Shown here one piece after another: positions 41,651-48,178 of a stretch of DNA of 64,000 nt. The translations under genes were made by a program, and so were the position numbers. Each line of letters opens with the position of its first letter. Position 1 is the first letter of the stretch. Below the pieces are notes generated by a model, which was given only the letters and a program-made list of their open reading frames with translations, had not been told where the DNA came from and made no database searches. Origin of the DNA: Actinoplanes philippinensis (GTDB taxonomy: Bacteria > Actinomycetota > Actinomycetes > Mycobacteriales > Micromonosporaceae); assembly GCF_900113015.1 (NCBI RefSeq), contig NZ_FONV01000016.1:1-64000 (forward strand), read 5' to 3'.

Positions 41651-43210
41651 CCTCTGTCTGCGCAGGTGCTCCAGCGCCTCCCGGAAGTCGGGCCGCAGCC
41701 GGCCGCCGTAGCTCAGCCATCTGGCGGCGTAGTCGCGGACCGTCTCGCCGTTGTGGTTGCGGATCCGGGTGCCGGCGCCCGCGTCGATCAGCGTGGTGAT
41801 CACGTCGGCCGGCCCGTTCCGGATGACGATCCGGTGCAGGGCGGTGAGGCCCTCCTTGTCGGCGGTGTCGATGCCCACGCCGGCGGCGAGCAGCCGGGGC
41901 AGCACGGTCCGGTGGTCGAACGCGGCGATCCGGTGGATCAGTGTGCCGCCGGCGCCGTCGCGCAGGTGCGGGTCGAGGCCGGTGTCGAGGAGTTCGAGCA
42001 GCCGACGGGTGCCGCCGTGGAACAGCTGCTGCCACAGGTCGGCCCGGTAGGCGCGCAGCCGGCGGGGCAGGCGGCCGAGCGCTCCATACCACATGTGCTC
42101 GACCGCGAAGCAGCCGTTGACCGCACCGCCGAACGCCCGCATGGCGCGTTCCCGCCGGCGTTCCTCGACGGTGTGCGCGAGCGGGTCGAGCCGGCCGAGC
42201 CGCGCCTCGATCTCGTGCCAGACGCCGCCGCAGCGGACCCGGACCAGTTCGCCGTCGGTGGGGACGAACGGGTCGGCCGGAGTGCCGGGGAAGAGCGCGT
42301 CGCGCACGAGCGGGTGCAGGGCGCCGGGGGTGAGCCGGCCCTGCCTAATCAGCTCGAGGTCGGCGGCATACCGCACCGGGTTGACCGGGAGGCTCGCGGC
42401 GAGCGGGGCGGTGGTCCAGGCGACGCGCATATCGGCGAACACGGCGAGGCGCCGCGAGTGCGTGGACAGGGTCAGGGCGGGCACGCCGAGCCGGGCCGCC
42501 AGCCAGCGGACGTCGTGCGCGAGCCGTAGCGGGTCGAGCGGCTCCAACGGCCAGCTGCGGTCGGCCGTCGACCAGTGGTCGTCCTGCCCCGCGGCGAACG
42601 CGAAGTCGGCCTCGGCGAAGGCCTGCCGCCGGGTGGGCGCCCGCCAGACCCGCTCGGCGCGGGCGGGCAGGTCGTCACCGACGCCGAGGGCGGCCTCGGG
42701 CAGCGGCTCCCCGGTCGCGGTGAGCAGCGGAAGCCGCCGGTCGGAGCCACCCAGGGCGGCGCGCAGGCCGGCGGTGTGCCGGACGTCCCAGAGGTACGCC
42801 GGAAGCGGCGTGGCCCGGTCGTCGCGCAGGTCACCCGCCCCGCGCACCGCGCTCAGCCGGAGCCGCTGCGAGCCCTCCGGCGTGTCGGGTGTCCGCACGG
42901 TCAGCAGGACGGTGCCCGCCCCGACCGGCTCGTCGGGGATCAGCAGGTAACGGCACCCGGGGGCGAACCCGGTCGACCCGTGCAGCGCCCGGGGCAGGTG
43001 CCAGCGCAGCAGGTCCGGCGCGAGATGGGCGGCCCGTGCGGCGGCCTCGGCCTCCAGACCGGGTGGCAGGTCGACGTCGATCCGGGCGGCCTCGCAGGCG
43101 GCCCGCCAGTCGCCGCGCTCCCGGGCCTCGGCGCACTCGGCGATCATCCGGGCGGGAACCGCATATCTGCGGACGGTGCGCCAGTCGGACAGGAACAGCG
43201 CACGGCTCAC
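41645..43210 (-). CDS. Ankyrin-repeat protein 2 of LRR-Ank-Ank operon
   Basis: A 521-residue paralogue of the protein at 39868, with a GTG start at 43210 in a GTGA overlap with the LRR gene. The same N-terminal domain is present (RYAVPARMIAECAEARERGD; APDLLRWHLPRALHGSTGF; LTPGALHPLVRDALFPG; VWHEIEARLGRLDPLAHTVE), but without the repeated spacer. The ankyrin part reads DTGLDPHLRDGAGGTLIHRI, AAGVGIDTADKEGLTALHRI and DAGAGTRIRNHNGETVRDYA. Duplication followed by divergence is clear. The N-terminal domain looks enzymatic or regulatory, but I cannot assign it. Confidence 0.85.
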   Translation of the reverse strand: MSRALFLSDWRTVRRYAVPARMIAECAEARERGDWRAACEAARIDVDLPPGLEAEAAARAAHLAPDLLRWHLPRALHGSTGFAPGCRYLLIPDEPVGAGTVLLTVRTPDTPEGSQRLRLSAVRGAGDLRDDRATPLPAYLWDVRHTAGLRAALGGSDRRLPLLTATGEPLPEAALGVGDDLPARAERVWRAPTRRQAFAEADFAFAAGQDDHWSTADRSWPLEPLDPLRLAHDVRWLAARLGVPALTLSTHSRRLAVFADMRVAWTTAPLAASLPVNPVRYAADLELIRQGRLTPGALHPLVRDALFPGTPADPFVPTDGELVRVRCGGVWHEIEARLGRLDPLAHTVEERRRERAMRAFGGAVNGCFAVEHMWYGALGRLPRRLRAYRADLWQQLFHGGTRRLLELLDTGLDPHLRDGAGGTLIHRIAAFDHRTVLPRLLAAGVGIDTADKEGLTALHRIVIRNGPADVITTLIDAGAGTRIRNHNGETVRDYAARWLSYGGRLRPDFREALEHLRRQRR

Positions 43211-44301
43211 CGGTAGACACTCACGATCGCGCTGATGTCCTCGTGCGGCGCGCCGGCCGACCGTGGCGCGAGCCGCCGCATCCGCCGGGGCACCCCGCCG
43301 TTGATGCCCAGGTGGTCGAGCCCGGCGCCGGCGGCGAGCAGCAGCCTGGCGCCCCGGCCGCCGATGCCGGTGAAGCGCACGTCGAGCCGGCGCAGCGCGC
43401 TGCCCGGGAGGGCCTCGGCGAGCCGGGCCGCGCCGGTGTCGCCGAGCACGTTGGGACGGCCGCCGAGGACGCGCTCGGACGGCGGGCGGGACAGGTCGAG
43501 CGCGGTCCACGAGCGGAGGCTCTCGGCCAGGGCGGTGACGTCGGTGATGCCGTTGCCGCCCAGGCCGAGCGTCATCCCGTACCCCGAAAGGGTCTCGGCG
43601 AGGGTCGCGGCGCCGGTGTCGCCCAGATGGTTGACGGCCAGGTAGAGCTCGCGGACCCCGCCCTCACGGACGAACCGGGAGAGGACCGGGACGGCATCCG
43701 GCCGGAGGCCGTTGCCGCCGAGGAAGAGCCGCTCGAGACCGGCGGGGCGGGCGGCGAGGGCGTCGGCGAGCGGCTCCAGGCCGGCGGCGGTGAGGCCGGT
43801 GTTGACCAGATCGAGGGTACGCAGGACCCGGTTGCCCCGCAGCGCGGCCGCCAGCCGGGCCACTCCCTCGTCGCCGATCGGGTTGCGCTTGAGCCACAGC
43901 GCGCGGATGCCGTCGTCGGCGGCCAGCCGGTCGGCGAGCGCCCCGGCCCCGTCCGCGTCGATCCGGTTGCAGCCAAGGTAGACGGTGCTGATGCGGTGAC
44001 CGCCGGGCAGCGCGCCGGCCACCGCGCGGGCGCCCTCCGCGCCGAGCCCGTTGGTGCCGAGCAGCAGGTGGGTGGCGTGTGGCGAACCGGCCGCGACCTC
44101 GACGACCCGCGCCGCCTGGACCGGGCCGAGGCCCTGCTTGCACAGGTCGACGCGACCGTCCGGGCGGATCAGGCCGCGGGCGAACTCCTCGGTCGTGGTG
44201 ACCGGGCCGGGCGCGGCGAGGCGGCCGAGGATGCCGTCGAAGTCGGCCGGATCGGCCAGACCGCGCTCCGGATCGGTGATCGCCGGGCACCGCACCTGCA
44301 T
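43207..44301 (-). CDS. Leucine-rich-repeat protein, RNase-inhibitor type
   Basis: A 364-residue protein from the ATG at 44301, preceded by GGGGGAGG. The open frame upstream only translates the tRNA-like leader. Residues about 55-330 are ten or so RI-type leucine-rich repeats of 26-29 residues (ISTVYLGCNRIDADGAGALA; IRALWLKRNPIGDEGVARLA; LRTLDLVNTGLTAAGLEPLA). These should fold as a curved solenoid for protein binding. It leads the LRR-Ank-Ank operon behind a damage-type promoter. In bacteria such repeats serve as recognition modules, including in conflict systems. Confidence 0.88.
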   Translation of the reverse strand: MQVRCPAITDPERGLADPADFDGILGRLAAPGPVTTTEEFARGLIRPDGRVDLCKQGLGPVQAARVVEVAAGSPHATHLLLGTNGLGAEGARAVAGALPGGHRISTVYLGCNRIDADGAGALADRLAADDGIRALWLKRNPIGDEGVARLAAALRGNRVLRTLDLVNTGLTAAGLEPLADALAARPAGLERLFLGGNGLRPDAVPVLSRFVREGGVRELYLAVNHLGDTGAATLAETLSGYGMTLGLGGNGITDVTALAESLRSWTALDLSRPPSERVLGGRPNVLGDTGAARLAEALPGSALRRLDVRFTGIGGRGARLLLAAGAGLDHLGINGGVPRRMRRLAPRSAGAPHEDISAIVSVYR

Positions 44302-44333
44302 GTCGCCGCCTCCCCCGGGGCTCGCGAAGTAGG

Positions 44334-44415
44334 GCGGCGAGACCGGCCGGATTCGAACCGGCGTCCTCCTGCTTGACGCCAAGGCGCGACGACCTCTGCG
44401 CTACGACCTCGCCGC
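44334..44415 (-). ncRNA. tRNA-like structure in 5' leader of LRR operon
   Basis: On the minus strand, GAGGTCG (44410-44404) pairs with CGGTCTC (44345-44339) as a 7-bp acceptor, extended by GCGGC/GCCGC to 12 bp. U8 and A9, a D arm (GCGC, loop AGAGGTCGTC, GCGC) and a perfect T arm (GCCGG-TTCGAAT-CCGGC, 44362-44346) follow canonical spacing. The anticodon region is two bases short and cannot form a 5-bp stem with a 7-nt loop. It instead folds as CTTG-GCGT-CAAG. It is therefore a pseudo-tRNA or tRNA mimic, starting within a few bases of the predicted transcription start. Confidence 0.7.
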
Positions 44416-44419
44416 GCCG

Positions 44420-44447
44420 GAGCATACGCGAGCCCACCGACATTTCC
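44420..44447 (-). promoter_or_regulatory. PafBC/RecA-independent DNA-damage promoter, LRR operon
   Basis: Identical over 28 bp to the block at 39701-39728. On the minus strand it reads TGTCGGTG-N8-TATGCT-CCG-G, matching the RecA_NDp consensus. The predicted transcription start, near 44414-44417, falls at the first base of the tRNA-like stem. The end of the neighbouring tetR gene abuts the element. Confidence 0.75.
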
Positions 44448-45101
44448 TCAGACCAGCGGATCCTCCGAGCGGCGTGCCCGGTCGAGCCCGTCGAGCAGCA
44501 GGTCCAGTGTGAACTCGAACTCGACCTGACTGTCGCACCAGCCGAGCTCGGCCTCGTGTGCCTCGCTCGCGACCATGGCCGCCAGGTGCGGCAGCCGGTC
44601 GGCGACGGCGCTCATCCCGCCGTCGCCGCCGTCGCCGGACGGGCTGAACGCCTCCTGGACGAACCCGAGCGGCATGCTGCCGAAGGCGTGCAGGGCACGG
44701 TGGGCGATCCGGTACGACAATCCGTCGCCCACCATCACGCCGATGATCGCGTCGTAGTGCCGCAGCACCCCGAACGGCACCGTGGCCCGCGAGTTGAGCA
44801 GGCCTGGCCCCCATCGGTGCCGCAGCATCACCTCGCGCGCCGCCAGGAACCAGGCCCGCAGCCGCACGCGCCAGCCACCCGGCCCGTCGGCCGCGGCGAC
44901 CGCGGTGAGCACCTCGCCGATCAGCGTCTCGGCGACCCCGTCGAGGAGCGCGTCCTTGCCGCGCAGGTGGTGGTAGAGCGACATCGCCTCGACGCCCAGC
45001 TCGGCGCCGAGGCGTCGCATGGTGACCGCGGGCAGCCCGTCACGGTCGGCGATGCCGACGGCCGCCAGCAGCACCCGGTCTCTCGTCAACGCCTTGCGCA
45101 C
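44448..45101 (-). CDS. TetR-family regulator of DUF4386 gene
   Basis: A protein of about 217 residues from the GTG at 45101 (reading VRKALTRDRVLLAA), after AAGG. The frame continues upstream, but that part overlaps the operator. The helix-turn-helix is LLAAVGIADRDGLPAVTMRR, then LGVEAMSLYHHLRGKDALLD. The C-terminal domain (AREVMLRHRWGPGLLNSRAT) is of the TetR_C_33/class-A tetracycline-type fold. It is divergent from the DUF4386 membrane gene, with a 23-bp perfect palindrome between them. Confidence 0.88.
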   Translation of the reverse strand: MRKALTRDRVLLAAVGIADRDGLPAVTMRRLGAELGVEAMSLYHHLRGKDALLDGVAETLIGEVLTAVAAADGPGGWRVRLRAWFLAAREVMLRHRWGPGLLNSRATVPFGVLRHYDAIIGVMVGDGLSYRIAHRALHAFGSMPLGFVQEAFSPSGDGGDGGMSAVADRLPHLAAMVASEAHEAELGWCDSQVEFEFTLDLLLDGLDRARRSEDPLV

Positions 45102-45105
45102 GGGA

Positions 45106-45128
45106 GCTACCTTACAACGTAAGGTAGC
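45106..45128. promoter_or_regulatory. 23-bp TetR operator
   Basis: Arms GCTACCTTAC and GTAAGGTAGC are perfectly complementary and separated by 3 bp. The site fills the gap between the divergent tetR (start 45101) and DUF4386 (start 45145) genes. Repression of both is expected. Confidence 0.75.
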
Positions 45129-45144
45129 CCTCTCAGGAGCAGAC

Positions 45145-45888
45145 ATGCCGCAGATCGACCGAGCACACCTCGTCCGGACCGCCCGCATCACCGGAGTCCT
45201 CTACCTGGGCCTGGCCGTCAGCGGCCTGCTCGGGTTCCTGATCACCCGGCCCCGCCTGTTCGACGCCGGCGACCCCGGCGCGACCCTCACCCACCTCACC
45301 GACCAGCCCGGCCTGGCCGCCGCGCTCGTCGTCTTCGAGCTGATGATCGTCCTCACCCAGGCACTGGCCGCGGCCTGGTTCTACCGCCTGTTCCGGCCCG
45401 GCGACCCGGTGTCGGCGCTCGGCATCGGCGCGTTCGGCCTGGTCAACGCTGTGGTCATCCTGATCAGCGCGGCGCTGCTGTCGGCCGCGGACAACATCGC
45501 CGCGGACCCGTTCGGCGCGGCGGCCGACACCGTCCAGCTGCTCTTCCTGACCAGCGGCGAGCTGTGGGCGGCCGGGGCGATCTTCTTCGGCTTGTGGCTG
45601 ATCCCGATGGGTACGGCCGTGCTGCGCACCGGCTGGATGCCCCGCCCCCTCGGCTGGGTCCTGATCATCGGCGGCGCCGGTTACGTGCTGCACGCGTTCG
45701 CCGGGTTCGAGCCGCTGACCGTTCCCGCGTCGATCGGCGAGTTCTGGATGATCGGCTACCTGCTGTTCCGCGGTGTCCGCCGGACGGCCGGGTCAGGCGA
45801 CCTCCATCGCGACGATGTCCAGCTCACGGCCGGTGGTGACGGTGACGTCGGCGCTGCCGCACGGGCACAGCGGGATGAGATCGGGTAG
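45145..45888 (+). CDS. DUF4386 membrane protein
   Basis: A 247-residue protein starting at the ATG at 45145 after CAGGAGC. Six or so transmembrane helices are seen, with family text ARITGVLYLGLAVSGLLGFL, VFELMIVLTQALAAAWFYRL, GELWAAGAIFFGLWLIPMG and LGWVLIIGGAGYVLHAF. DUF4386 function is unknown. These proteins are often under TetR control, as here. The last about 30 residues are hydrophilic and run antisense into hypA, so the functional protein may be shorter than the frame suggests. Confidence 0.85.
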   Translation: MPQIDRAHLVRTARITGVLYLGLAVSGLLGFLITRPRLFDAGDPGATLTHLTDQPGLAAALVVFELMIVLTQALAAAWFYRLFRPGDPVSALGIGAFGLVNAVVILISAALLSAADNIAADPFGAAADTVQLLFLTSGELWAAGAIFFGLWLIPMGTAVLRTGWMPRPLGWVLIIGGAGYVLHAFAGFEPLTVPASIGEFWMIGYLLFRGVRRTAGSGDLHRDDVQLTAGGDGDVGAAARAQRDEIG

Positions 45889-46122
45889 CCGGCGCTCGCT
45901 GCGGCAGACCCGGCAGAACACCACGGCCGGGCGCAGGTCCAGATCGAGCGCGGCGCCGTGCGCGGCCGTCCCGGTGGCGGCCAGCTCGAAACAGAACCGC
46001 ATGGTGTCGGGCAGCACCGCGGTCAGCGCTCCGATCCGCAGGATGACCCGCCGCACCGGCCGGCCCGCGGCCCGGGTGCAGACGGTGTCCACGATGTTCT
46101 CAGCGATCGCCAGCTCGTGCAT
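45793..46122 (-). CDS. hypA: HypA-type nickel insertion protein
   Basis: A 109-residue protein beginning MHELAIAENIVDTVC at the ATG at 46122, the invariant nickel-binding HypA start with His2. The zinc domain CRVC-x12-CPCG (around residues 70-88) is complete, and RVILRIGALTAVLPDTMRFC is typical. HypA delivers nickel to [NiFe]-hydrogenase or urease. No hydrogenase, urease or other hyp gene is in the window, so it is an orphan here. It overlaps the convergent DUF4386 gene by 96 bp. Confidence 0.87.
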   Translation of the reverse strand: MHELAIAENIVDTVCTRAAGRPVRRVILRIGALTAVLPDTMRFCFELAATGTAAHGAALDLDLRPAVVFCRVCRSERRLPDLIPLCPCGSADVTVTTGRELDIVAMEVA

Positions 46123-46286
46123 GAAACCCTCCCCGGCGGTGGACCCGGTCAGGTGGCGCAGATCGACAGTCTCCCACGTCCGGAGGGCCCCCGATCCCGG
46201 CGTCACACCAAAGGGAGAGGGGGACGCGGCCGAACGGCGCTTCGGCCTGCGGGCGGGCCGCCGCGTCGCCTACCGGGCCAGCGGTG

Positions 46287-46323
46287 ACCGCCGGGATGCT
46301 GCTCTCCGGAGCATCCCGGCGGT
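46287..46323 (-). terminator. Strong hairpin terminator after cellulase gene
   Basis: A 14-bp perfect stem, ACCGCCGGGATGCT (46287-46300) with AGCATCCCGGCGGT (46310-46323), and a 9-nt loop. It lies 20 bp beyond the GH5 stop. There is no U-tract, as is common for actinobacterial hairpin terminators. Confidence 0.75.
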
Positions 46324-46342
46324 TCTTCGCCCGGCCGGCCGC

Positions 46343-47848
46343 CTAGCGGGGGCTGCCGACCCCGGTGAGGATGCGGCTGCGGATGTAGCGGCCCGACTCG
46401 GTCAGGACGCCGGTGCCGGCGAACGTCGAGCCCGCGCAGGTGCCCTGCTTGAACGCCGAGTTGGTCTCCCGGCCGTCGGAGAGGCTCCACATGCCGTAGC
46501 CGATCTTGTTCGCCTTCAGCAGGTCCAGCCACGCGTCGGTGCTGGCGAAGTCGTTGCCGCCGTCGCCGGTGAAGGTCTGGGTGCCGAACTCGCTGACGAA
46601 CAGGGGCAGCTTCTTCGCGGCCCGGGCCACCACGGCCCGCCGGTCGGCGCCGTGCGACGCCGCGTAGAAGTGGAACGTGTACATGATGTTCGCGAACCTG
46701 ACCGGGTCGTTGACGATCTCGGTCTCGTCGCTGCCGTCGGTGAGGCCGAGCGAGGAGAAGCCACGGGTGCCGACGAGCACCACACTGTCCGGCGCGTTCT
46801 GCCGGATCACCGGGATGACCTGGTTGGCGTAGTTCAGGATGCCGTCCCAGCTGACGCCGTTGGGCTCGTTGGCGATCTCGTAGATGACGTTGTTCTTGGC
46901 CCGGTGCGCGGCGGTCACGTCGGCGAAGAACTTCTTGGCCAGTGCCGTGTTCGCGTTCGGGTCGCCGGGCGTGAGGATGTGGAAGTCGACGATCACGTAC
47001 AGGCCCTGCCTGGTCGCCTCGTCGACCAGCCCGTTGACCTTGGCGGTGAACCCGGCCGGGTCGGTCTCCAGGCCGCCCTCCTGGACGTACATGCTGAGCC
47101 GTATGAAGTCGGCCTTCCAGTCGTTGCGCAGCGCGTTCAGCGAGCCGGCGTTCACACAGTTGGGGAAGAACTGCAGGCCGTGGCTGCTCATGCCGCGTAG
47201 CTGGATCGGCTGCCCGGCCTGGTTGCAGAGGTTCACCCCGCACACCTTCAGGCGGCCGTTGACGGCGACCGGTGTCCCAGCGGCCGGGGCGGCGGTGGTC
47301 GGCGCGGCGGTGGGGGCGGTGGTGGCGGGCGCCTTGGTGGGCGGCGTGGTCGGCTTGGCCGGCGGTTTCGTGGTCGCGGCCGGGGCGGCGGTGGACGGGA
47401 CCGCGGTCGGCTGCTTGACCGGCGTGCCGCCCTGGGTGTTGAGCTTGCAGGGCGCGAGGGCCTCGGACTTCAGATCGGGACGGGCCGCGTTGCGGGCGAT
47501 CGCCGTCTCGATCCGTTCGATGGTGGCGAAGCGCTTGTCCTTGAGCGGGCCGAGGATCGCGTTCTGGATGAAGTTCGGGCCGCCCTGCCCCTTGGTGCTG
47601 ACGATCCGCTTGTTGGCCTCGTCGATCTGGGTGTTCAGCAGTTCCAGGTTGCGCTGCACGTCGGCGCGCTGCTGGGCGGGGACGGCGACGCCGATCGTGA
47701 CGGCCGGGCAGTCGACGGTGGGTGTGGCCTCGCCGGCGGAGGCGACCCCCAGCCCGACGCCGAGCGCGATGACGGTGACGCCGGCTACCGCGCCGATCTG
47801 CCACCGGCGGGACCGGAGACGGGACGTGTCGAAACGCGATCTGTACAT
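46343..47848 (-). CDS. Secreted GH5 cellulase-type glycoside hydrolase
   Basis: A 501-residue protein from the ATG at 47848 with GGAGG upstream. Residues 1-40 form a signal/anchor (basic start, then IGAVAGVTVIALGVGLGVAS). Residues 45-135 are a helical region (DVQRNLELLNTQIDEANKRI). A Pro/Thr/Ala linker (about 140-195) leads to a GH5 catalytic domain with RGMSSHGLQFFP, YVIVDFHILTPGDPN, acid/base E328 in EIANEPNG and nucleophile E420 in FVSEFGTQTF. It cleaves beta-1,4-glucan. The helical N-terminal module is not a carbohydrate-binding domain that I recognise. A CebR-like box upstream implies cellobiose induction. Confidence 0.9.
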   Translation of the reverse strand: MYRSRFDTSRLRSRRWQIGAVAGVTVIALGVGLGVASAGEATPTVDCPAVTIGVAVPAQQRADVQRNLELLNTQIDEANKRIVSTKGQGGPNFIQNAILGPLKDKRFATIERIETAIARNAARPDLKSEALAPCKLNTQGGTPVKQPTAVPSTAAPAATTKPPAKPTTPPTKAPATTAPTAAPTTAAPAAGTPVAVNGRLKVCGVNLCNQAGQPIQLRGMSSHGLQFFPNCVNAGSLNALRNDWKADFIRLSMYVQEGGLETDPAGFTAKVNGLVDEATRQGLYVIVDFHILTPGDPNANTALAKKFFADVTAAHRAKNNVIYEIANEPNGVSWDGILNYANQVIPVIRQNAPDSVVLVGTRGFSSLGLTDGSDETEIVNDPVRFANIMYTFHFYAASHGADRRAVVARAAKKLPLFVSEFGTQTFTGDGGNDFASTDAWLDLLKANKIGYGMWSLSDGRETNSAFKQGTCAGSTFAGTGVLTESGRYIRSRILTGVGSPR

Positions 47849-47886
47849 TGGGAGCCTCCACTGAGCCTGCGCTACGGCAGTCAATA

Positions 47887-47900
47887 CGGGAGCGCTCCCA
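47887..47900. promoter_or_regulatory. CebR-like operator upstream of cellulase
   Basis: CGGGAGCGCTCCCA differs by one base from the 14-bp CebR palindrome TGGGAGCGCTCCCA known from Streptomyces and Thermobifida cellulase promoters. It lies 39 bp ahead of the start codon at 47848. A LacI-type repressor, relieved by cellobiose, probably binds; no cebR gene is in the window. Confidence 0.75.
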
Positions 47901-48103
47901 GTTCGGATCAACGTGCGGCCACGAAAGCGCCGCCGGCCGGCTGAAGAAGGCTTTTGCCCGATACGTCGTCGCTCGATGTCGTGAACATTGCGTACATACC
48001 TGATACCCGTGTGCAAATGTTGCGTGCGGTCTAGTCATGAGGGAAGTGCGGCTCGCCCTTCCCGGCTCCATTTCCTGTACCCAACCTCTCGGGAGGCTCC
48101 GCA

Positions 48104-48178
48104 ATGCGCGGATTGACCGGTGTCGAGCGCGAGCTCGGTGCCCTGACGGACGCCGAATGCACGGCGGTGATCCGGTGA
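48104..48178 (+). CDS. 24-residue small ORF coupled to permease
   Basis: An ATG at 48104 with a strong GGGAGG site six bases upstream opens a 24-codon frame (MRGLTGVERELGALTD to CTAVIR). Its TGA overlaps the GTG of the permease gene as GTGA. The strong ribosome binding site belongs to this frame rather than to the permease. It may be a real small protein or a translational coupler; its function is unknown. Confidence 0.55.
   Translation: MRGLTGVERELGALTDAECTAVIR

Noticed and set aside
44334..44415. An ordinary functional tRNA gene
   Set aside because: Acceptor, D and T arms fit, but the region between them is two bases short and cannot form a standard anticodon stem-loop with U33; no readable anticodon.
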